A stretch of 64,000 nt of DNA from Spirochaetia bacterium (GTDB lineage: Bacteria > Spirochaetota > UBA4802 > UBA5550), in the NCBI GenBank assembly GCA_009885955.1, contig VFJS01000043.1:1-64000 (forward strand). Reading direction: 5' to 3'. The notes under the pieces are model-generated. The model made no database searches, was not told where the DNA came from, and worked only from the letters and a program-made list of their open reading frames with translations. Positions 25,177 to 35,244 of the stretch are shown here, one piece after another. Made by a program: the position numbers and the translations under genes. Position 1 is the stretch's first letter, and the number at the start of each line of letters is the position of its first letter.

Positions 25177-28100
25177 TATTTAGGCTGGACCATGATGACC
25201 GCAGGAGCAGACCAGCCCTGGACCGACGGCTCATACATGCACTCCATCCTGGATGGCCTCACCATGAATTTTCCCGGAAGCTCTGCCCGTAAAATATAGG
25301 CCACTTCATAGACCGTCCCTTTTATCAGGCTGTTGAAGAAAAAAATCATGCGGTTGTCGCGAAGCTCCTCCCTCACATGGGGCCGGTAACTGTCATAAGG
25401 GTTCCGGTTGATGACCTCGAACCCCGACGGCAGGTAGTCCTCGAGCACCAGGTATTCAAAATCCTCGGTGGCCGTGAATTTCACTTTCACGAGGAGTTCA
25501 TCGCCTACGTTTATCTTCCGTGATCCGTCAATCGCACCGGGGACAAGGTACTCGTTTCTGTTCATGTCTCTGACCCTGGTTATCGCCGCAAAGGAACGGT
25601 GAATCGCTAAACCGTTTGAGAGCTTCGATAAACTTTTCTCTTCGCTCCTGAATATGGAAAGAAATCCCGATGGCTTGAAGGAGATGGTCCCGTGCAGGGT
25701 GACGTCAAAGTTGGCGTCGCTCCCGGCATTCCCCTCGGCCGTTATCTTATAGGGGCCCTTTTTCATCACCGCAGTCAGAGGGATCCTTTTCACCAGGTCG
25801 TCGCTTTTATGCAACTCGCCTGCACTGTAACGAATCGTGGCCATCTTCTCGCCGTTGAGTTTAAAATCGACAGAAGCGCTCTCCCCTGCAACACCGCCTG
25901 AAATTTTAAGATACTGGGACATGGAAATTATCACGGCTGCCGTCTGCTTGGTTGTGTACCATGAATCGTCGCGCCCCCTTTTGGCGAGTGAGCGGACAAT
26001 CTGTCCAGCCAGGGGCGACCTGTCACCTGATTCCACCAGGGCCGAGAGGACATGGGCCGTTATCTCCGTATCGCTGCCGGGCCACCCCCAATTCTGGCTC
26101 CCGGTGCTGTTCCAGTATATCCCCCTGTCGTCCTTCTTCTGAAGCGACCTGAGCCTTTCTGACGCGACGGCCTTACGGGCATCCAGGGAAACAAGTATGT
26201 TTTTGAATTCGCCGGAGTTTTTATTCTTCGGAGGAGTCAGGGCAGACAATGCTTTAAGCGTGAAAGCAAGCATGTAGGGGTTCTGGTCCTTCCGATCTTC
26301 TATAAATTTCAAGGCACTGTCACTCCATCCCCCCTTCAGGGACAGGATATAAAGGAGAAAGGCCTTTGCATCGGGATCGTCCATGCCAGTCTCATTGAGC
26401 ATCCTTCTTACGGCAAGTATCCCTTTTTTCACCGTCTCTTTGCTCACAGGGTATCGGTATTTTTCCGCCAGGTGGAGCGTATACATGGCATATCCGGTGA
26501 CAAAACCATTTCCACGGTCACCTGCCCACCATCCCCAGGAGCCGTCATCATTCTGGCTGCTCTCCAGTTTGGATATGCCGGAAGCTGCCATATCCGGAAG
26601 CGCGGAGGCAAGTTTTTCATCGATGAGATGTCCCATCTTCTTTTCCATTAAAAGTTCATGGAGCGCAAGTACCGGGATGAATCTGTTTATCGTCTGTTCA
26701 ACGCAGCCGTAAGGGTAGTCTGTGAGAAACTTCACCGCCTTGAGCATCTGCATCACCGGAGATGGATTCAGGGACACCACCAGTGTGTCCGGGACAAAGC
26801 TGAAATCACCGGTCTCTTTGAGCGGCTGAAGGTCAACGCTCCTGTTGCTCACCATATCACCATAACCGTAAAACTTGTACAGGGATCCCCTCTTCTCCAC
26901 GGGAACGGCAACCTTCAGCCCGTCCCTTGCATCCCTGTCTGCAATGGCCTTCATCTGAAGATCAACGGTGCTGGATCCTGAAGGGACCTGGTAATCGTAG
27001 TACAGCCTGGCTGAACCGTATCCAGGCAGGCTTATGCCCCCCAGGGTATCGGACTTGAGTGCCCTGCCGTTCGCCGAAAGATCCATGTCAACCTTTGCCA
27101 GTCCCCGTTCCGTGTTGCTGTTGACAATGGCGATGAGGCTGATGTCGTCGCCTTCCACCATGAATCGCGGCCTCCCTATCCTGGCTACCAGGTCCTGGGT
27201 CACAAGAAAATTTCTCTTCTTCTCGCCCACCCGGCCGATCATGTCGTGCCCCCTGGCTGTCAGCCTCCACGTGGTCAGGTTGTCGGGGACATCAAAGCTT
27301 ACGGAAGCTTTCCCCGATCCATCGGTACGGATTGTGCCCTTCCAGAATGCGGTGTCCATGAACTTCTCACGTATCTTCACCTTGCTCTCCTTTCCTGCGC
27401 CGGCAAGTATGGTAATGGGGAAAGAGTATCCGGTGAGTACCCAGTTGGAGATCCTTGAATAGAAAAAGTCCTGCATCTTCGGGGTGTGATCGGGCCTGAT
27501 CTGATAGATCGATTCATCAACCGCCGAAAGGGAGAGGTCGGCCTTTAACGGCCCCCCTTTCTCATCGGTCACTTTTATGTGTATCACGGTCTTTTCCCCG
27601 GGCATGTACCTCTCCCTGTCGGGCTCGACATTGATCCTGAGCCCCGTGTCAACAACCGGAAGGGACACATTAGACGTTACGGTGAACAGGGCGCGCTTCT
27701 GCTGCATTGACGCGGTGATGAAAAAGTTCGGGGCATAATCCCCTTTGACATCAATTTCCACAGGCATCACGTTCCCCTTCATCCTCACAACTTCCGAATG
27801 ATAGATATCCTTGCCTTCAACGGTGAGCAGTACATGGCCGTCGGCAAAGCGGGATTTTATGAGGCAGGTGAGCTTCCCGGGTTTTTCCATGATTGCGCTG
27901 TTTACAGTAAGCTCAAGGTTTTTGAAGCGCGACTCCATTGTGCCCCCGGCATGGTTATAGATCCATACGACCCTGGATGCGGTGATGGAGTTTGTCCTGC
28001 TGTCGGACCCGGTGACAACAATGTCGAACTCGCCGAAATCGGAAAAATTAAGAGGCAGGTTGATAACGGCCGTCCCCTTTGAATCTGTTTCCGTTTTTGT

Positions 28101-30566
28101 TGAAAAAAAAGGCCTGCTGTCGTGAACGTATATGCGCTGATAGGGCTTCCAGATGTACCTGAAAAGGGATATGCTCACCTTAGCGCTCATGGGCCTGCCC
28201 GTGTGGGTCAGGGTCCTCAGTGTCACCTCCTTCTTCTCATTGCCGGCAAAAAAATTCCTCCCGGGCTCTATCTTTATGTAGTACTCGCCGCGGCCTACCC
28301 TGACGCTGCCCATGGAGGTGATGCTGACATTCGATTTATCCACTACCGTGGCCTCCAGGGTAATCTCCCGGTCATAGGGAAAATTCCCGGAATGAAGCGA
28401 CAGGGTTGCGATTCCGTTGTCATCGAGGTACTTCTCCCCCTCGAGTTTCAGCTTCCGGTAGTCCCTCCCTTCATCATTCTCATCCTCCTCCCACCAGTAG
28501 TTCGTGTCGCTGTCACGGAGCCTGGTCTCGTAGAACCTGAATTTCACCAGGGCATTTTTTATCGGGGCCCCGAAAAAATATTTCCCCTCTACCTTGAATT
28601 CGGCACTGTCGCCGTTTATGAAGTATTCCTTTGAAGGGGTGATGTCGATCTTGAACTCCGGCTTCCGGTACTGCTCAACATAGAACCGGCCGCTCCCATA
28701 GAGGCTGTCATAAGCGGGCCCAACTTTTATCTCGTGCATTCCCAGGGAGCCTTCGGGATCAATGTCTATGCTTCCGTCCGCCGTGCCCCAGTCGTCCATG
28801 GCAAAGGAGCCGTCGCCTATATCCTTCGATGTCTCGCGGTTGATAACCTGGTAATGTACTGTTTCATCGGACATGGGAACGAAGCGCTGCTCCCGCTTCT
28901 TGCCGATTATCTTGAAATAGACCCTGTCGCCTGCCCGGTACACCGGCCTGTCAGTGTAGACCATGTACCTGTTCTTCTCCTTCTGAAAGGCCGAAGGGGA
29001 ACCGGTATTGCATATGGCGTAGCTGCCGTCCTTCCCCATGGCAAGGATAGAGAGGAGCCTGTCCGATTTCATCTGATTGATGTAAAGTCCGTCCCTCCCG
29101 GTGATCCCGTTGGCGATGATATTAATCGGGAGGTCCTCGATCCTCTGCGGCTGGACTGTTTCGCCGCCGCTGCTGTTTTTCTTTTTCGGTGCAGGTGTTG
29201 AGTCGAATACGGCAAGGGATGCGCCCTCAACCGGGAGGCCTGTCACGAGGTCGGTGACATATGCCATGACCCTGTACTGCGATCTCTTTGCCACGATCCC
29301 CACCGATGTTACGGTGAAATATTTCCTGTCGATTACGTTACCCGCTCCCCTGGCCTCAATGCAGTAGCCGCCAGTGGGCAGCGGCACCTTTATGTCCAGG
29401 GTCTGGTACCTCCACTGGTACGGCTTAAAATCCTGGATCGTTTCGTCCCATGATGCGGCTATCTTGAAATTCTCCCTGGCAGGATCAATGTCATTGGGAT
29501 TGGATTTTCCCTTGAGAAATGTTTCAATGGGAACTTTATATATTACCGCCTTTATAGTCTCAAGCCTGAATGTCCGCAGGTTGAATGACAGACTGTTTCC
29601 CGGCGAGAAGGTATACCGGTAGGTATATATGTTGACCTCGGGCTTTTTCGGAGAAACGGCGAAGTCCACATCCCTGTATTCCGAGCCTTCCTTTATCATG
29701 ATGATCCTTGGGTCGAGCTTGTAAAACCCTTCATGATAGACCTCAAGGCTGTACCTGCCGGGCTTGAGATCGGTTATCTGGTAGCCTCCGTCATGGTAAG
29801 TCACCGATGAATGGGTAAACTTGCCCTTGGCTGATACGCTCACGTTGATGGCCGGGGCATTAAGACCTTCAATTTCAATTTTCCCCGAAAGGGTTGACGG
29901 CCGGTACAGAAGCATCGGCAGGGTGAATGTCTCGCCCCTTTTAATATTCATAATGCTGGCGTTCTCCTGTATAAAGCCTGGTTTATTAAAGGTGATATTA
30001 AATGGAGACTGGGGGAGCTTGTTAAAGGAATACCTCCCGTCCATCCCCGACTTCGTGACCAGCGGCTTCCTTGTGTATGAGGAATACTCATCGCTGTATC
30101 CCATCTGCAGCCTCACCTCTACTCCGTCCAGGGGCCTGCCTCCGCTGTCAGATATGGTACCGGACAGGATGGCCTCCCTCTCAATGAAAATATCATGTGT
30201 GCCGGGCGATACGGTTCCGCCTGATCGATAATTGACATACCCATCGGCCTCGATCTCTATAATGTAATTAAGGTGGGGGATGAAGTCCCTGACCTCAAAC
30301 TTTCCGGCTGAATCCGTTTTTAACAGGTAATAGCCCACACCCAGGTTGGCGTTTTTGATCTCAATCCTGGCGCCTGGGACGGGCTTTTTCGTTGTACTGT
30401 CATACACCGTACCCTTGATGGAATCGGCCTTCTTTAGATCCGGCGTCTCACCGGCTGAATAGACCTTCTCCTTCCTCCCTTCCTGCCTCAGAGACTGGCC
30501 GGAGCATGATACCGCAAGCGCGGCTAATATTACAACTGGAATGAACTTGAGAAATCCTCTCGCCAT
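25176..30566 (-). CDS. Bacterial alpha-2-macroglobulin (thioester type) lipoprotein
   Basis: A very large (1796-residue) envelope protein. The signal peptide ends in a lipobox (AVSCSGQ). Three carboxypeptidase-regulatory-like beta domains follow (SIKGTVYDSTTKKPVPGARIEI, AILSGTISDSGGRPLDGVEVRL and STLSGKIEIEGLNAPAINVSV; about residues 45-310). Then come macroglobulin domains (YMVYTDRPVYRAGDRVYFK), the bait region, WKGTIRTDGSGKASVSFDVPDNLTTWRLTARG, and the thioester YPYGCVEQTINRF with GCxEQ. Bacterial A2M traps foreign proteases in the periplasm and is usually encoded with PBP1C; here the neighbour is a SpoIID-transpeptidase fusion. It lies 12 nt downstream of the AMMECR1-like gene. Confidence 0.93.
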   Translation of the reverse strand: MARGFLKFIPVVILAALAVSCSGQSLRQEGRKEKVYSAGETPDLKKADSIKGTVYDSTTKKPVPGARIEIKNANLGVGYYLLKTDSAGKFEVRDFIPHLNYIIEIEADGYVNYRSGGTVSPGTHDIFIEREAILSGTISDSGGRPLDGVEVRLQMGYSDEYSSYTRKPLVTKSGMDGRYSFNKLPQSPFNITFNKPGFIQENASIMNIKRGETFTLPMLLYRPSTLSGKIEIEGLNAPAINVSVSAKGKFTHSSVTYHDGGYQITDLKPGRYSLEVYHEGFYKLDPRIIMIKEGSEYRDVDFAVSPKKPEVNIYTYRYTFSPGNSLSFNLRTFRLETIKAVIYKVPIETFLKGKSNPNDIDPARENFKIAASWDETIQDFKPYQWRYQTLDIKVPLPTGGYCIEARGAGNVIDRKYFTVTSVGIVAKRSQYRVMAYVTDLVTGLPVEGASLAVFDSTPAPKKKNSSGGETVQPQRIEDLPINIIANGITGRDGLYINQMKSDRLLSILAMGKDGSYAICNTGSPSAFQKEKNRYMVYTDRPVYRAGDRVYFKIIGKKREQRFVPMSDETVHYQVINRETSKDIGDGSFAMDDWGTADGSIDIDPEGSLGMHEIKVGPAYDSLYGSGRFYVEQYRKPEFKIDITPSKEYFINGDSAEFKVEGKYFFGAPIKNALVKFRFYETRLRDSDTNYWWEEDENDEGRDYRKLKLEGEKYLDDNGIATLSLHSGNFPYDREITLEATVVDKSNVSITSMGSVRVGRGEYYIKIEPGRNFFAGNEKKEVTLRTLTHTGRPMSAKVSISLFRYIWKPYQRIYVHDSRPFFSTKTETDSKGTAVINLPLNFSDFGEFDIVVTGSDSRTNSITASRVVWIYNHAGGTMESRFKNLELTVNSAIMEKPGKLTCLIKSRFADGHVLLTVEGKDIYHSEVVRMKGNVMPVEIDVKGDYAPNFFITASMQQKRALFTVTSNVSLPVVDTGLRINVEPDRERYMPGEKTVIHIKVTDEKGGPLKADLSLSAVDESIYQIRPDHTPKMQDFFYSRISNWVLTGYSFPITILAGAGKESKVKIREKFMDTAFWKGTIRTDGSGKASVSFDVPDNLTTWRLTARGHDMIGRVGEKKRNFLVTQDLVARIGRPRFMVEGDDISLIAIVNSNTERGLAKVDMDLSANGRALKSDTLGGISLPGYGSARLYYDYQVPSGSSTVDLQMKAIADRDARDGLKVAVPVEKRGSLYKFYGYGDMVSNRSVDLQPLKETGDFSFVPDTLVVSLNPSPVMQMLKAVKFLTDYPYGCVEQTINRFIPVLALHELLMEKKMGHLIDEKLASALPDMAASGISKLESSQNDDGSWGWWAGDRGNGFVTGYAMYTLHLAEKYRYPVSKETVKKGILAVRRMLNETGMDDPDAKAFLLYILSLKGGWSDSALKFIEDRKDQNPYMLAFTLKALSALTPPKNKNSGEFKNILVSLDARKAVASERLRSLQKKDDRGIYWNSTGSQNWGWPGSDTEITAHVLSALVESGDRSPLAGQIVRSLAKRGRDDSWYTTKQTAAVIISMSQYLKISGGVAGESASVDFKLNGEKMATIRYSAGELHKSDDLVKRIPLTAVMKKGPYKITAEGNAGSDANFDVTLHGTISFKPSGFLSIFRSEEKSLSKLSNGLAIHRSFAAITRVRDMNRNEYLVPGAIDGSRKINVGDELLVKVKFTATEDFEYLVLEDYLPSGFEVINRNPYDSYRPHVREELRDNRMIFFFNSLIKGTVYEVAYILRAELPGKFMVRPSRMECMYEPSVQGWSAPAVIMVQPK

Positions 30567-30578
30567 GGTTTACTCCTT

Positions 30579-31256
30579 TTATCTCGGTTTTATGCCGGGT
30601 TTCTCTCCGGCCTCCTGTATGGTTACTGCCCGGAACATGGAAATATTCATAATCACTTTTTTATCCATGGACCGTTCCAGATATGAATGAGTCTTCATCT
30701 CTGCCGGTACAAAGAGCGCGCTCTCTCCGCTCTCGTAGGTTATCATGACACCATAATTCGTGATATCAACAGACCCCAGCCCTTCAGCCTGGAGCGGCAT
30801 GGAAGCCACAGTCACGACTATTACGGTTTCTTTAAGCTCCTCTATCCCAAGGGGTATGTGCCTCGGGTCGTATCTCAGCGCGCCCTTTAAATACTCTTTC
30901 AGGACTGATTCCAGGCGGTCAGAGGAGTGGTGGAATGCCCCGTAGCAGCCCCTCACCTTCCCCTTTTTTATCAGGGTGATAAAAAGGCCGAGCCTTCCGT
31001 AAAACGGCGGGGCATCACCGGCCGCTGATTCCATGGATTGATCAGCGGCCCTCTCATGGCCCAGTTCCTTCCAGGCCTGGCCCCTGAGCCAGGCCGTTAA
31101 AAGAGCACCCTTCCCGGTTTCAGCATACTCAATCCATCTTTCAAAAAAATCATCCCCGGGAATGGCCATGCCATGGAAGTCCTGTGATAAAACAAACAGT
31201 AGACAAATTATTGTCGTGCCGGCTTTGAACCGCAAAAAAAATTTCCTCCCGGTCAT
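30579..31256 (-). CDS. Exported AMMECR1-like domain protein
   Basis: A 225-residue protein with a signal peptide (TTIICLLFVLSQDFHG). The central part KVRGCYGAFHHSSDRLESVLKEY and RYDPRHIPLGIEELKETVIVV follows the AMMECR1 pattern (R-G-C-I-G-x-F, then D-P-R-F-x-P, E-L). That domain is normally cytoplasmic, so export is unusual. It is the second gene of the VanW-AMMECR1-A2M-SpoIID operon, with 3 nt to the upstream gene. The biochemical role of the AMMECR1 domain is not settled. Confidence 0.75.
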   Translation of the reverse strand: MTGRKFFLRFKAGTTIICLLFVLSQDFHGMAIPGDDFFERWIEYAETGKGALLTAWLRGQAWKELGHERAADQSMESAAGDAPPFYGRLGLFITLIKKGKVRGCYGAFHHSSDRLESVLKEYLKGALRYDPRHIPLGIEELKETVIVVTVASMPLQAEGLGSVDITNYGVMITYESGESALFVPAEMKTHSYLERSMDKKVIMNISMFRAVTIQEAGEKPGIKPR

Positions 31257-31259
31257 AGG

Positions 31260-31979
31260 CTATTCAATAAATACAGGGGGATAAAAGTCCCTGTACAGGA
31301 GGGAACTCTCTATGAAGCTGTTCTCCCTGAATTTTTTTCTGTACACATGGATCATGATTCCGGGCCTCACCCTGCCGGAATCCTCCCCGATGGGAAGCTG
31401 CACCTCTTCCGATTCGGTATCTATAACATAACTGTAGATGAGCTTCTTCTCGCCGTATATGATAGCTGTGATGTTCTTGTCGTTCATATCCGCGCGGATG
31501 ACAATCCGCTGGTCATGGGGGTTGGTGATACGCAGATCCTTCTTCCCGTACTTGATCGTGGCATCGAGCCCTGGCGGAACATAGGTCACCGGCTGGAAAT
31601 GCCTGTGGCGTTCGGCAATTGTCAGGCCGGCCATGAGGAACGCGTTGAACAGGGTTGAGGAAACCTGGCAGAGCCCTCCCCCCGGCTCCATGCGCGCGCC
31701 GTCCCTGTAGAGAACCAGCCCGTCGGCAAAACCGTTCTTTGCCGAGCCCTCGCCCACGGTATCATTGAAGGAGAAGCTTTTCTTCGGCGCGATCATGACT
31801 CCGTTCAGCCTGTTGCATGCCATAATAATGTTCTGTTTCACATCTGCAGGCTGGTCCGCCACAGAGGTTGAGAAGGATGCCAGGATCAGGTAGGTTTCGC
31901 CGGAAACCGGGGCGGTTTGTAGAAAAAATAGGGACAAAATATTTGCTGATATAAGGATTATTTTTATAAAAGGCCTCAT
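31260..31979 (-). CDS. VanW-family exported protein
   Basis: About 239 residues beginning with the signal peptide MRPFIKIILISANILSLFFLQ. The frame is open to 32039, but homology and the signal start at 31979. VanW-family motifs are KSFSFNDTVGEG, GGGLCQVSSTLFNAFLMAGL, IAERHRHFQPVTYVPPGLDAT and KYGKKDLRITNPHD. VanW proteins occur in cell-wall and vancomycin-resistance clusters, but their activity is unproven. It is first in the four-gene envelope operon. Confidence 0.88.
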   Translation of the reverse strand: MRPFIKIILISANILSLFFLQTAPVSGETYLILASFSTSVADQPADVKQNIIMACNRLNGVMIAPKKSFSFNDTVGEGSAKNGFADGLVLYRDGARMEPGGGLCQVSSTLFNAFLMAGLTIAERHRHFQPVTYVPPGLDATIKYGKKDLRITNPHDQRIVIRADMNDKNITAIIYGEKKLIYSYVIDTESEEVQLPIGEDSGRVRPGIMIHVYRKKFRENSFIESSLLYRDFYPPVFIE

Positions 31980-32248
31980 GATCCTCCCTGCAGTGTTGTC
32001 ATTAACATGATAATAACAACAAAATAGGTCAATTTTCAATAATTATTTCATGCCAGGGATATTTTTTCTCATAAAACCAATGAATTTTTCTTATAGAAAA
32101 TCAGAATAAAACTAAAAAAGTCCTGTTCTTATAAAAGGGGATTTGTAATATTTGCAGAATTATACAGGAAAACACTTACTGATTTTTACATTGAATAGTA
32201 CCGTTTTCGGGTAAAAAAATATAAAGAATTTGAGGAGGTTACATACAT

Positions 32249-32881
32249 ATGTCAATGGTAGATAAAACATGCAGGGATTTTATTGAGGTTCTGGCATCGA
32301 AGCATGCAGTTCCCGGCGGCGGCGGTGCAGCGGCCATGGGCGGCGCAATCGGGATGGCCCTGTCCAACATGGTGGGGAACCTCACCGTAGGCAAAAAAAA
32401 ATATGCCGATGTGGAAGGCGAGGTGAAAGTATTAATCGAAAAGGGCGATAAGATCATAACAGACCTTGAGCGCCTGGTGGACAAGGATGCCGAGGTCTTC
32501 GAGCCTCTGTCAAAGGCTTACGGCCTGCCGAAAGACACGCCGGAGCAGACAAAATTCAGGGATGAAACCATGGAAAAGTGCTGCAAGGTGGCCTGCTCCG
32601 TCCCCATGGACATCATGCGGGCGGCTTATGAAGGGATCAAAATTCACGCGAGGATGGGCCAGATCGGCTCCATGCTGGCCATCTCCGATGTTGCCTGCGG
32701 AGTGGTATTCCTGAAATCGGCCCTCATCTCGGGCAGCCTGAACGTTATCATCAATATTAATTCAATAAATGACCAGGCCTTTGTGAAGGCGACGAAGGAT
32801 GAGATGGACCGCCTCCTGGCCGAGGGGACCAAAAGCGCAGACGAGACATTGAACCTGGTCATCAAAAAACTTACGAAATAA
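32249..32881 (+). CDS. fchA: Methenyltetrahydrofolate cyclohydrolase / cyclodeaminase
   Basis: A 210-residue protein of the cyclodeaminase/cyclohydrolase family: [42 protein letters not shown] at the N-terminus and helical remainder. It interconverts methenyl- and formyl-THF (or deaminates formimino-THF). It is 7 nt upstream of folD and shares its operon; ribosome site GAGGAGG precedes the start by 10 nt. The pairing with folD suggests one-carbon flow in an anaerobe. The 210 bp upstream (32040-32248) hold no gene. Confidence 0.9.
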   Translation: MSMVDKTCRDFIEVLASKHAVPGGGGAAAMGGAIGMALSNMVGNLTVGKKKYADVEGEVKVLIEKGDKIITDLERLVDKDAEVFEPLSKAYGLPKDTPEQTKFRDETMEKCCKVACSVPMDIMRAAYEGIKIHARMGQIGSMLAISDVACGVVFLKSALISGSLNVIININSINDQAFVKATKDEMDRLLAEGTKSADETLNLVIKKLTK

Positions 32882-32888
32882 GGAGAAC

Positions 32889-33752
32889 ATGAATATGGCA
32901 GAACGATTAGCCGGAAAAGCCGTCGCTGATGCGATGAAAGAGGAATTGTCCAAAAAAGTCGCCGGGTTGAAGGCAAAGGGGATTACCCCCACCCTGGGCA
33001 TCGTCCGTGTGGGTGCCCGCCCCGATGACCTGTTCTATGAAGGCGGAGCCAAGAAAACCTGTGAATCCATAGGAATGGCGTATGAAGTATTTGAATACTC
33101 CGCAGACATTGACCAGGCTGCCTTTGAGAAAGCTTTAACTGATGTGGGCGCAAATAAAAAAATCAACGGCATCCTGATGTTCGCTCCCCTGCCGAAACAT
33201 CTGGACGAGCGGAAAATCAGGTCCCTTATCCCGGTGGAAAAAGATGTGGACTGCATGACCCTGGGGAGCGCGGCGAAAGTTTTTGCCGATGATTTAACCG
33301 GTTTCCCCCCGTGTACGCCTACTGCTTGCATGGATATGCTGAAATTTTACAATATCCCGCTGAAAGGAAAAAAAGCCGTAGTCCTCGGGCGTTCACTGGT
33401 TGTGGGAAAACCGGTAGCCATACTTCTCCTCAGGGAGCATGCCACGGTCACCATCTGCCATTCCAGGACGGAAAACCTGGCTGCCGTATGCGCCGATGCC
33501 GATGTACTCATTGCTGCCGTGGGAAAGGCGAAAATGGTGAAGGCAAACTTCGTGAAGCCAGGGCAGACGGTCATAGATGTAGGAATCAACGCAGACCCTG
33601 ATAACCCGGGGAAATACGTGGGCGATGTTGACTATGCCGAGGTTGAGCCCATTGTCAGCAGGATTTCTCCCGTGCCGGGCGGCGTCGGTTCTGTGACAAC
33701 GGTTGTCCTCTGCAAGCAGACCATCATGGCCTGTGAAATGCAGAATAAGTAG
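32889..33752 (+). CDS. folD: Methylene-THF dehydrogenase/cyclohydrolase
   Basis: A 287-residue bifunctional enzyme that oxidises methylene-THF and hydrolyses methenyl-THF. Typical segments are [12 protein letters not shown], a central VDCMTLGS and [11 protein letters not shown], then the Rossmann motif [26 protein letters not shown]-type segment (VTICHSRT) and [16 protein letters not shown] near the end. The classical catalytic Tyr/Lys region reads [17 protein letters not shown], slightly diverged from the usual S-x-x-Y-V-x-x-K. AGGAG lies 5 nt before ATG. It is followed by a clear terminator. Confidence 0.93.
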   Translation: MNMAERLAGKAVADAMKEELSKKVAGLKAKGITPTLGIVRVGARPDDLFYEGGAKKTCESIGMAYEVFEYSADIDQAAFEKALTDVGANKKINGILMFAPLPKHLDERKIRSLIPVEKDVDCMTLGSAAKVFADDLTGFPPCTPTACMDMLKFYNIPLKGKKAVVLGRSLVVGKPVAILLLREHATVTICHSRTENLAAVCADADVLIAAVGKAKMVKANFVKPGQTVIDVGINADPDNPGKYVGDVDYAEVEPIVSRISPVPGGVGSVTTVVLCKQTIMACEMQNK

Positions 33753-33766
33753 GTGACCTCACCCCC

Positions 33767-33800
33767 TGCCCCCTCTCCCAATGTGAGAGGGGGTTTATTT
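33767..33800 (+). terminator. Rho-independent terminator after folD
   Basis: CCCCTCTC pairs with GAGAGGGG around a short loop and is followed by TTTATTT. It lies within 50 nt of the folD stop. Confidence 0.75.
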
Positions 33801-34300
33801 CATAAACTTTTCTCATGTACCGTACTCTATCAGGGTCGAGTATTTATTGGATCTCCTGTCCACACACGGCATTAAGGCCCCCTGCCTGTCACTATGACTG
33901 CGCTCAGAGAGCGCAGGTGGCCGGTAGTTCATGGAGCAAAAAAGCCGGCCGTTGAGCGGAGCCGAAACGACCGGCTATCCAGGAGAAAACTTAATGGTGC
34001 AGGAATTTACGCGTATAAATGAAAAAAAGCAAATCTATGCACTCTGCCTTAAAATTTGCAAACTCTATATTACTACAATATTTCAATGCAATCAAAAAAC
34101 AGAAATAGGACTACTGCTTATTTTTCGCATTTTCTCCAAAAAAACAGTACAATTTCGTCTAATGTAATTGTTGATTCATCGCAGAGAACAATCGCCAGGA
34201 GAGTGTAAATAGTCCCAATTTTTCATTAAGGTGCTTTAAAATCTAATGAATTTCTAGATTTTTAGTGATTATTTTGACTTTTTACACACCTCCTGAAATC
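33801..34300. other. Intergenic stretch with hairpins and repeat fragments
   Basis: CTGCGCTC/GAGCGCAG forms an 8-bp stem near 33900. AGCCGG pairs with CCGGCT near 33945-33980 around the common sequence GTTGAGCGGAGCCGAAAC. From about 34015 a partial copy of repeat family B begins (GCAAATCTATGCACTCTGCC). I see no gene; the open frame at 33931-34167 spans these repeats and shows no homology. Confidence 0.5.
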
Positions 34301-34305
34301 CTCGC

Positions 34306-34578
34306 TTACTTCACAAACTTTCCGTTTTGGATCTTCAACTTCGCGTCCTTTTCGGCATTAACCTTGTGACCGTCAATTTCAAAGCTGCAAAAAGAATATC
34401 CACAGAGTCCATACACCGTTCCGTTTGGTCCAATTTTGTGATTCGAAATGCTAAGGTTACCCTCTCCCTGAACTTTTATCGTATATGCCTTATTATCCTG
34501 ATTGATGACATCAGTTGCCTGTGCCTCCACTATGAACAGAAACAGTGCCGCAGCCACTATCAAATTAATTTTTCTCAT
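34306..34578 (-). CDS. Small exported DUF3060-like protein
   Basis: A 90-residue protein with signal peptide MRKINLIVAAALFLFIVEAQA. The mature part (DNKAYTIKVQGEGNLSISNHKIG...) is beta-rich and like DUF3060 periplasmic proteins. Two Cys in YGLCGYSFCSFEID may form a disulfide. AGGAGATAAC precedes the ATG. Function unknown; it stands alone. Confidence 0.7.
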   Translation of the reverse strand: MRKINLIVAAALFLFIVEAQATDVINQDNKAYTIKVQGEGNLSISNHKIGPNGTVYGLCGYSFCSFEIDGHKVNAEKDAKLKIQNGKFVK

Positions 34579-34823
34579 TTTGTTATCTCCTATTGTTTTT
34601 CTTTAAATTAAATCCAGCCAGACCCAGAGTTCAACAACCACCCGCCCCAAGTATCAGCCGAAGTTGTCTCCTCGATAGTTTATATAATTTTAATTATGCC
34701 GCTATTTTTTGTCTATCATTTTTTATTTTTACCGGATTGAGAGTGACTTCTGTCACCCTTTGCCATCGTCTTGTATTTCGCGACCGTCATTCAGGAAGCA
34801 AGGCATATGCAGTTTTAATATAT

Positions 34824-34985
34824 GGAATCTGCAGAAATAAATAATAAAAACAGCTCGCGGAAAACGTTAAAAAACCAGAAGGTATTTTATACAACACCAT
34901 TCAAGAGACAGAATGAACTATATCAGAAACTGCATTATCATGACAAATAAGCAAATTTATGCAATCTGCCTTAAAATTTTCTTAT
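34824..34985. repeat. Dispersed repeat, family B, copy 1
   Basis: Blocks GGAATCTGCAGAAATAAAT, GGAAAACGTTAAAAA, CAAGAGACAGAAT and TTATGCAATCTGCCTTAAAAT. The same order of blocks recurs at 49312-49440, 50265-50390 and 50952-51105, always next to toxin-antitoxin genes. The interval 34600-34823 has no recognisable gene. Confidence 0.7.
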
Positions 34986-35023
34986 TTATTCATACAGATT
35001 CCTATGTATATTTCGGAGAAAAT

Positions 35024-35244
35024 TTATTTCAACAATGCATTGAGCTCTTCAGGTGTAATCTGACTCTGGCGCAATATGGAGCGTAGCACCTGCTGATTGA
35101 GATCTCCTGGATGATTCGGGACAGTTACAAGCAGGTTCCCGCGCTTAAATTGATATGACTCCCCTTCTGACATACCTCGTGAAAACCTGTTTTCATCAGC
35201 ACGGCAATTATCTCTCGTGGTTTAAGAATGGGAAGCTTAGGCAT
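35024..35244 (-). pseudogene. Frameshifted hicA toxin gene
   Basis: The ATG at 35244 opens MPKLPILKPREIIAVLMKTGF and then QKGSHI, the HicA double-stranded RNA-binding fold, and the frame then ends early in a TAA. One base lower, the rest of HicA continues as FKRGNLLVTVPNHPGDLNQQ and LRSILRQSQITPEELNALL. Adding one base near 35150 restores a complete 73-residue HicA including the catalytic His in GSH. A recent single-base deletion, or a sequencing error, is likely. Confidence 0.75.

Noticed and set aside
25692-29622. Many open frames of 70-170 codons on the plus strand inside the alpha-2-macroglobulin gene
   Set aside because: They are antisense shadows of a high-G+C coding region with strong homology on the minus strand.
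33931-34167. A 78-codon open frame as a gene
   Set aside because: It runs through hairpins and repeat family B and has no start signal or family resemblance.
35100-35244. Premature stop in hicA as a recoding site
   Set aside because: The stop is TAA and the remaining HicA homology lies in another frame.
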